Positions 59,317 to 64,000 of a DNA stretch of 64,000 nt are shown piece by piece. The stretch is from Schlegelella_A sp038231215. Its GTDB lineage: Bacteria > Pseudomonadota > Gammaproteobacteria > Burkholderiales > Burkholderiaceae_C. The notes beneath the pieces are model-generated. The model worked only from the letters and a program-made list of their open reading frames with translations. It did not search any database and was not told the DNA's origin. Position numbers and translations under genes: made by a program. The stretch is from the NCBI GenBank assembly GCA_038231215.1, contig JBBRLS010000017.1, positions 18,224 to 82,223 on the forward strand. The letters run 5' to 3'. Position 1 is the stretch's first letter. Each line of letters opens with the position of its first letter.

Positions 59317-60531
59317 ATGACACTGAAGAAACTTCCCGTCGCATGCGCAATCGCCGCCCTGACCACGCTGATGGCCGCGGCGCCGGCCCAGGCGCAGATC
59401 TCGGGCGACGTGATCCGGATCGGGTTCATCACCGACATGTCGAGCCTGTACGCCGACATCGACGGCCCGGCCGGCGCCGAGGCGATCAGGATGGCGATCG
59501 CCGACATGGGCGGCGCGGTCGCCGGCAAGAAGATCGAGGTGCTGGTGGCCGACCACCAGAACAAGCCCGACGTGGCCGCGGCCAAGGCGCGCGAGTGGTT
59601 CGACACGCAGGGCATGGACATGCTGATCGGCGGCACCAGCTCGGGCACCAACCTGGCGATGGCCAAGATCGCGCTCGAGAAGAAGAAGCCCTTCATCTCG
59701 ATCGGCGCCGCGACCTCGGCGCTGACCAACGACCAGTGCTCGCCCTACACCGTTCACTACGCCTACGACACGACGGCGCTGGCCAAGGGCACGGGCAACG
59801 CGGTGGTGAATGCGGGCGGCAAGAGCTGGTACTTCCTGACCGCCGACTACGCGTTCGGCTCGCAGCTGCAGAACGACACCTCGGCCGTCGTCAAGGCGGC
59901 CGGCGGCACCATCGTCGGCTCGGTGCGCCACCCGCTCTCGGCGAGCGACTTCTCGTCGTTCCTGCTGCAGGCGCAGTCGAGCAAGGCGCAGATCCTGGGC
60001 CTGGCCAACGCCGGCGGCGACACCATCAACAGCATCAAGGCGGCCAACGAGTTCGGCATCACCAAGACGATGAAGCTGGCGGGGCTGCTGATGTTCATCA
60101 ACGACATCCACTCGCTCGGCCTGAAGGCGACGCAGGGCATGTACCTGACCGACAGCTGGTACTGGAACCGCGACCCCGAAGCGCGCGCCTGGAGCCGCAG
60201 GTTCTTCGAGAAGTTCAAGCGCATGCCCTCGTCGATCCAGGCCGCCGATTACTCGGCGACCAGCTTCTACCTCAACGCCGTCAAGGCCACCGGCACGGAC
60301 GACGGCGACAAGGTGCTGGCACAGATGAAGAAGACCAAGGTCAACGACATGTACGCCAAGGGCGGCTACATCCGCGAAGACGGCAGCATGATCCACGACA
60401 TGTACCTGATGCAGGTGAAGGCGCCGGCCGAGTCGAACGAGCCGTGGGACTACTACAAGGTCGCCGAGACCTTCAAGGGCGAAGCGGCGTGGACGACCAA
60501 GGCCGACTCGAAGTGCGCGCTCTGGAAGTGA
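59317..60531 (+). CDS. LIV-type ABC transporter substrate-binding protein
   Basis: A 404-residue periplasmic binding protein. The signal peptide (MTLKKLPVACAIAALTTLMA) is cut after AQAQ near residue 27 and the mature protein begins ISGDVIRIGFITDMSSLYAD. The pattern IDGPAGAEAIRMAIADMGG and LIGGTSSGTNLAMAKIA is typical of the LivK-like group that binds aromatic or other carboxylic acids. The ATG at 59317, with GGAG 7 bases upstream, is chosen over one 12 bases earlier. Located between the ATPase and permease genes of its own operon. Confidence 0.88.
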   Translation: MTLKKLPVACAIAALTTLMAAAPAQAQISGDVIRIGFITDMSSLYADIDGPAGAEAIRMAIADMGGAVAGKKIEVLVADHQNKPDVAAAKAREWFDTQGMDMLIGGTSSGTNLAMAKIALEKKKPFISIGAATSALTNDQCSPYTVHYAYDTTALAKGTGNAVVNAGGKSWYFLTADYAFGSQLQNDTSAVVKAAGGTIVGSVRHPLSASDFSSFLLQAQSSKAQILGLANAGGDTINSIKAANEFGITKTMKLAGLLMFINDIHSLGLKATQGMYLTDSWYWNRDPEARAWSRRFFEKFKRMPSSIQAADYSATSFYLNAVKATGTDDGDKVLAQMKKTKVNDMYAKGGYIREDGSMIHDMYLMQVKAPAESNEPWDYYKVAETFKGEAAWTTKADSKCALWK

Positions 60532-60547
60532 CATGCAGCGTGCTGCA

Positions 60548-60615
60548 TGTCATCCTGAGCGCAGCGAAGGATCTGCGGGCACGACCGCGAGATCCTGCGC
60601 GCTGCTCGGGATGAC
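60548..60615. repeat. Intergenic inverted-repeat element, copy 2
   Basis: TGTCATCCTGAGCGCAGCGA (60548 onward) is partly mirrored by the stretch GCTGCTCGGGATGAC ending at 60615. It is a diverged relative of the element at 47912-47983, inserted within the LIV operon between the binding-protein and LivH-class genes. Confidence 0.65.
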
Positions 60616-60627
60616 GGAGCTCCGCTG

Positions 60628-61512
60628 ATGGAGATCTTCGGCATCCCGATCCAGGCCTTTCTCGGCCAGCTCCTGCTCGGCCTGGTCAACGGCTCGTTCT
60701 ACGCGATGCTGAGCCTGGGCCTGGCGGTGATCTTCGGGCTGCTTGGCATCGTCAACTTCGCGCACGGCGCGCTCTACATGATCGGCGCCTACGTCGCCTT
60801 CGTCGCGCTCGACAGCTTCGGTCTGAACTACTGGTTCGCGCTCGTGCTGGCGCCGCTCATCGTCGGCGCGCTCGGCGTGGCGATCGAGCGCACCCTGCTC
60901 AAGCACCTGTACAAGATCGACCCGATCTACGGTCTTCTGCTGACCTTCGGCCTGGCGCTGATCTTCGAGGGCGTGTTCCGCGACCACTTCGGTGTCTCGG
61001 GCCAGCAGTACGCGGTGCCCGACTTGCTGCAGGGCGCGACCGACCTGGGCTTCATGGTGCTGCCCAACTACCGCGCCTGGGTCATCTTCGCCTCGCTCGT
61101 GATCTGCCTGGCGACGTGGTTCGTGATCGAGCGCACCAAGCTCGGCGCCTACCTGCGCGCCGGCACCGAGAACCCGGCGCTGGTGCAGGCCTTCGGCATC
61201 AACGTGCCGATCATGGTGATGCTGACCTACGGCGCCGGCTGCGGCCTGGCGGCGCTGGCCGGCGTGCTTGCCGCGCCGGTGATCCAGATCACGCCGCTGA
61301 TGGGCAACAACCTGATCATCATCGTCTTTGCCGTGGTCGTGATCGGCGGCATGGGGTCGATCCTCGGCTCCATCCTCACCGGCCTGGCGCTCGGCCTGAT
61401 CGAGGGCCTGACCAAGGTGTTCTATCCCGAGGCGTCGAGCATCGTGGTGTTCGTCATCATGGCCATCGTCCTGATGATCCGGCCGGCCGGCCTGTTCGGG
61501 AAGGAAAGATGA
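60628..61512 (+). CDS. LIV-type ABC transporter permease, LivH class
   Basis: A 294-residue membrane permease with about eight helices. FGLLGIVNFAHGALYMIGAY is the LivH signature and VVVIGGMGSILGSILTGLAL the second conserved loop. Its stop overlaps the ATG of the LivM-class gene. It is separated from the binding-protein gene by the inverted-repeat element, which might attenuate downstream expression. Confidence 0.88.
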   Translation: MEIFGIPIQAFLGQLLLGLVNGSFYAMLSLGLAVIFGLLGIVNFAHGALYMIGAYVAFVALDSFGLNYWFALVLAPLIVGALGVAIERTLLKHLYKIDPIYGLLLTFGLALIFEGVFRDHFGVSGQQYAVPDLLQGATDLGFMVLPNYRAWVIFASLVICLATWFVIERTKLGAYLRAGTENPALVQAFGINVPIMVMLTYGAGCGLAALAGVLAAPVIQITPLMGNNLIIIVFAVVVIGGMGSILGSILTGLALGLIEGLTKVFYPEASSIVVFVIMAIVLMIRPAGLFGKER

Positions 61513-62504
61513 TGACGAGCGCGGTGACCGACGCGGATCGGGCCGGCCGCATCGCCGTGTGGGTCGGCTTTGCCATCCTGCTGGCGGCGCCCTTCATCGG
61601 CCTGTACCCGGTCTTCATGATGACGGCGCTCTGCTACGCGATCTTCGCCTGCGCCTTCAACCTGTTGCTCGGCTTCACCGGCCTGCTGTCGTTCGGCCAC
61701 GCGGCCTATCTCGGCGCCGCCGCCTACGCGACCGGTTGGCTGGTGCGCTCGGCGGGCCTTTCGCCCGAGCTCGGCGTGCTCGCCGGCACGGCGGTCGCCG
61801 CGGCGTGCGGCCTGGTCGTCGGGCTGATCGCGATCCGCCGCCAGGGCATCTACTTCGCCATGATCACGTTGGCGATGGCGCAGATGATCTACTTCGTCTT
61901 CCTGCAGGCGCCGTTCACCGGCGGCGAGGACGGGCTGCAGGGCGTGCCGCGCGGCAAGCTGTTCGGGCTGCTCTCGCTCGCCGACGACCGCGTGATGTAC
62001 TACGTCGTGCTCGCCGTGTTCGTTGCGGTGTTCCTGTTCATCATCCGGATCGTCCATTCGCCCTATGGCCAGGTGCTCAAGGCGATCCGCGAGAACGAGC
62101 CGCGCGCGATCTCGCTGGGCTACGACGTCGACCGCTACAAGCTGCTCGCCTTCGTTCTCTCGACGGCGCTGGCGGGACTGGCCGGGGCGATGAAGACGAT
62201 GGTGGTCGGCTTTGCCAGCCTGACCGACGCGCACTGGTCGCTCTCGGGCGAGGTCATCCTGATGACGCTGCTCGGCGGCATGGGCACCTTCGCCGGGCCG
62301 GTGATCGGCGCCTTCACCATCGTCGGCCTGCAGAACTTTCTGGCCGACCGCGTCGGCTCCTGGATCAACGTGATCATCGGCGTGATCTTCGTCGTCTGCG
62401 TCGTCGCCTTCCGGCGCGGCTTCGTGGGCGAGCTGCTTGCCTGGCAGAAACGGCGGGCAAATTACACTGCGCCTCCTATCGTTCCCAAGGATCCAGGCCA
62501 ATGA
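61509..62504 (+). CDS. LIV-type ABC transporter permease, LivM class
   Basis: A 331-residue membrane permease. The signature NLLLGFTGLLSFGHAAYLGA is near residue 50, FTGGEDGLQGVPRGKLFGLL is in the middle as in other LivM proteins, and AIRENEPRAISLGYDVDRYK and LTLLGGMGTFAGPVIGAF-like segments follow. The ATG at 61509 overlaps the LivH stop and is followed directly by a second ATG. Its stop overlaps the ATG of the following unknown gene. Confidence 0.87.
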   Translation: MMTSAVTDADRAGRIAVWVGFAILLAAPFIGLYPVFMMTALCYAIFACAFNLLLGFTGLLSFGHAAYLGAAAYATGWLVRSAGLSPELGVLAGTAVAAACGLVVGLIAIRRQGIYFAMITLAMAQMIYFVFLQAPFTGGEDGLQGVPRGKLFGLLSLADDRVMYYVVLAVFVAVFLFIIRIVHSPYGQVLKAIRENEPRAISLGYDVDRYKLLAFVLSTALAGLAGAMKTMVVGFASLTDAHWSLSGEVILMTLLGGMGTFAGPVIGAFTIVGLQNFLADRVGSWINVIIGVIFVVCVVAFRRGFVGELLAWQKRRANYTAPPIVPKDPGQ

Positions 62505-62902
62505 GCAAGCGCATGACAAAGGGCGAATTCCAGGAGTCGCTGGGCGCGCTCAATCCGGTGAGCCACGACGTGCTCGCCTTCGCCAACGACGCGATCGCGG
62601 CGGACGCGAGAGCCGATTTGCTCGGCGTCGGCTTCTCCGCGGAAGACATCCTCACCTACACGTCGGCCGAGCTGTTCCCGAACCTCGACGACATGATCCG
62701 CAATGCGAGCGGCGCCGCCGGCTTCGGCTACGAGATCAACCTGATGCGCCGCTACTTCACGCTGGCCGGCGAGGGCTGCGGCTGGCTCGTCGTCTACGCG
62801 CCGGAAGACGAGCAGACGCCGAAGGTCACCATGACCGCGGAGCGCTTCGGCGCGAAGTCGGCGGTGCGCTACGGGCGGCTGGTCAACGAAGACCTGGTCT
62901 GA
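62501..62902 (+). CDS. Unknown protein coupled to the LIV transporter operon
   Basis: A 133-residue cytoplasmic protein whose ATG overlaps the LivM-class stop (ATGA). No signal peptide or membrane helix is present. The first half is helical and acidic (GEFQESLGALNPVSHDVLAF, GFSAEDILTYTSAELFPNLD), the second half includes GEGCGWLVVYAPEDEQTPKV, a likely beta hairpin. I recognise no family. Its coupling to the transporter suggests a role in use or sensing of the transported compound. Confidence 0.68.
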   Translation: MSKRMTKGEFQESLGALNPVSHDVLAFANDAIAADARADLLGVGFSAEDILTYTSAELFPNLDDMIRNASGAAGFGYEINLMRRYFTLAGEGCGWLVVYAPEDEQTPKVTMTAERFGAKSAVRYGRLVNEDLV

Positions 62903-62926
62903 GGGCGGCTGGCGCCTCCGGCGGCA

Positions 62927-63937
62927 TCACCGCTTCAGGCCGAAGCGCTCGATCAGCAGTGCCTTGACCGACGTCTTGGTGGCTGCGTCGGCGGCGGGGT
63001 TGTAGCCGGCCACCAGTCCCTTGCCGATGCACGCGTCGGCGAGCTTGAGCGGCTGGCCGGTGTCGACGTTGACGACCTCGCCGAGGTTTCTTTCTTCGAG
63101 ATTGCAGTTCGCGCCGGTCGGCACGTCGGCGATGCGGATCATTTCCGGGTTCGAGGTGTTGTCGAAGCCGTGGTGCGCCCCTTCGAAGGCCGAGGTCGCG
63201 ATGTCCGAGCCGGCGGCGCGCAGCCGTTCCGCATACTTCGTGCAGGCCGCGGCCGAGGTCAGCACGTCGTCCTGGCCGATGAAGATGCGCTGCGGACCGG
63301 GCTCCGAATTCGAGTCACCGACAAGGCGGGAATTGCAGTCAGGATAGAGCGCGATGTAGGCGGCGAAGCGCAGCCCGGGTTTGCCGAAGGCCGACGCGAA
63401 GCGGGTCTGCGCTGCCGTCAGCACCGTGTTGCCGCCGGACGAGAAGCCCATCACCGCGATGCGCGCCGGATCGATGCGAGGATGCGCCGCCAGCAGGGCC
63501 AGCGCCCGCTCCGCATCGACGACGCGAGCGATACCGCCGACCGAGCCCGGCAGGGTAAAGAAGCTCGCCCCGGTGGCGACCGCGCCGCGGCCACTGAAGC
63601 TGTCAAGCGTGAAGACGGCGATGCCGAGCGCGTTCAGCTCTTCGCGCCAGACCACCTGGTTGGCGATGGCGCCGGCGTCGCCGTGCAGCATCAGCACGGC
63701 GGGCATGCGATCGGCGGCCACGAAGGGAAGGCTCAGCTCGCCGGCGATGGACGCCGCGCTGCCGCCTTGCGAGCTGCCGGTCAGGAGCTGTGCTCTCGTC
63801 AAGGTCAGCGTCTGCAGAGAATGGACCTCGATGCGAAAGGTCGGCGTCGCGGCCTGCGCGCCGAAGGCGGCGAAAATCGTGAGCGCCAGCAGATGTCGCC
63901 ACGATTCGCAGAGGCGCTTGCCCGGCCTTGAGCTCAT
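62927..63937 (-). CDS. Secreted dienelactone-hydrolase family protein
   Basis: A 336-residue exported alpha/beta hydrolase. The signal peptide is about residues 13-29 (RHLLALTIFAAFGAQA). The nucleophile elbow is GFSSGGNTVL, the acid is probably in IGQDDVLT and the His in GAHHGFDN. LMLHGDAGAI gives the oxyanion region. Members hydrolyse lactones or esters; the periplasmic location and the several Cys suggest a disulfide-stabilised enzyme. The ATG at 63937 directly follows the TGA of the next upstream gene, so the two are one transcription unit. It converges on the LIV operon. Confidence 0.8.
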   Translation of the reverse strand: MSSRPGKRLCESWRHLLALTIFAAFGAQAATPTFRIEVHSLQTLTLTRAQLLTGSSQGGSAASIAGELSLPFVAADRMPAVLMLHGDAGAIANQVVWREELNALGIAVFTLDSFSGRGAVATGASFFTLPGSVGGIARVVDAERALALLAAHPRIDPARIAVMGFSSGGNTVLTAAQTRFASAFGKPGLRFAAYIALYPDCNSRLVGDSNSEPGPQRIFIGQDDVLTSAAACTKYAERLRAAGSDIATSAFEGAHHGFDNTSNPEMIRIADVPTGANCNLEERNLGEVVNVDTGQPLKLADACIGKGLVAGYNPAADAATKTSVKALLIERFGLKR

Positions 63938-64000
63938 TCAGCTTCCTTCGGCGAACAATCCGCCCGTGCTCTTGGGCGGCGCGACGCCGAGGTGCCGGTA
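63938..64000 (-). CDS. C-terminal end of a gene continuing beyond the window
   Basis: Twenty codons and a TGA are visible, ending LGVAPPKSTGGLFAEGS. The stop codon directly precedes the ATG of the dienelactone-hydrolase gene on the same strand. Twenty residues are too few to identify the product. Confidence 0.6.
   Translation of the reverse strand, partial: YRHLGVAPPKSTGGLFAEGS

Overview
The window is very GC-rich, gene-dense bacterial DNA with frequent 4-8 bp start/stop overlaps, Ala-Ser-rich leader sequences and a DUF1840 gene, a family I associate with Betaproteobacteria. Together with several LIV-type transporters this suggests a member of Burkholderiales (Rubrivivax/Leptothrix/Rhizobacter-like). 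That assignment is inference from gene content and composition. I saw no rRNA, tRNA, CRISPR array, prophage or intact insertion sequence.

Layout. 1-8.6 kb: a truncated sterol-desaturase-type gene, a CadC-like regulator with TPRs, an orphan LIV substrate-binding protein, a glycosyltransferase with two unknown genes, an acyl-CoA-ligase-type enzyme. 8.6-13.3 kb: a patchy segment with small unknown genes, three gene remnants (dienelactone hydrolase, AbiEi/DUF6088 antitoxin, DUF1330), an idonate-type dehydrogenase, a GST and a long inverted repeat. 13.3-25.6 kb: one minus-strand run encoding a cyclase/ATPase/TPR regulator, then a catalase-like haem protein, an alpha-dioxygenase/cyclooxygenase-like haem peroxidase, a lipoxygenase-like protein, a RoxA-like di-haem cytochrome, a serine hydrolase and a DUF3667 membrane protein. 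It looks like an oxylipin (oxidised fatty acid) pathway and is the most interesting part of the window. 25.8-33.6 kb: a zinc-phospholipase-C-like secreted protein and a BTAD/SARP-type ATPase regulator, divergent from a Tat-exported lipoprotein, with five GATGACGC direct repeats at 11-bp spacing between them. 33.7-41.2 kb: DMT transporter, alpha/beta hydrolase, PanE-like reductase, a LIV ABC operon lacking a binding protein, and a solitary ParA. 41.2-50.5 kb: DsrE, PobA, epimerase, an HD-GYP/PAS pair, cyclopropane-fatty-acid-type methyltransferase, DUF1840, PEBP, histidine phosphatase and a D-threonine-aldolase-type enzyme. 50.6-54.0 kb: a less GC-rich pair (cyclase/ATPase/TPR protein and a secreted orphan). 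54.2-56.8 kb: a PLD lipoprotein and a 33-residue membrane peptide divergent from a Crp/Fnr regulator, with a CRP-like palindrome between them. 56.9-62.9 kb: a complete LIV transport locus led by its own IclR regulator and ending in a coupled unknown protein. 62.9-64 kb: a secreted dienelactone-hydrolase-type enzyme and the last codons of another gene.

Four large regulators carrying TPR-type repeats (CadC-like, two cyclase/ATPase proteins, SARP) in 64 kb point to a signalling-rich genome. The oxidative lipid cluster, the phospholipase-C-like and PLD-like proteins, the cyclopropane synthase and the acyl-CoA ligase are consistent with lipid remodelling as a recurring theme, but no substrate can be read from the sequence.
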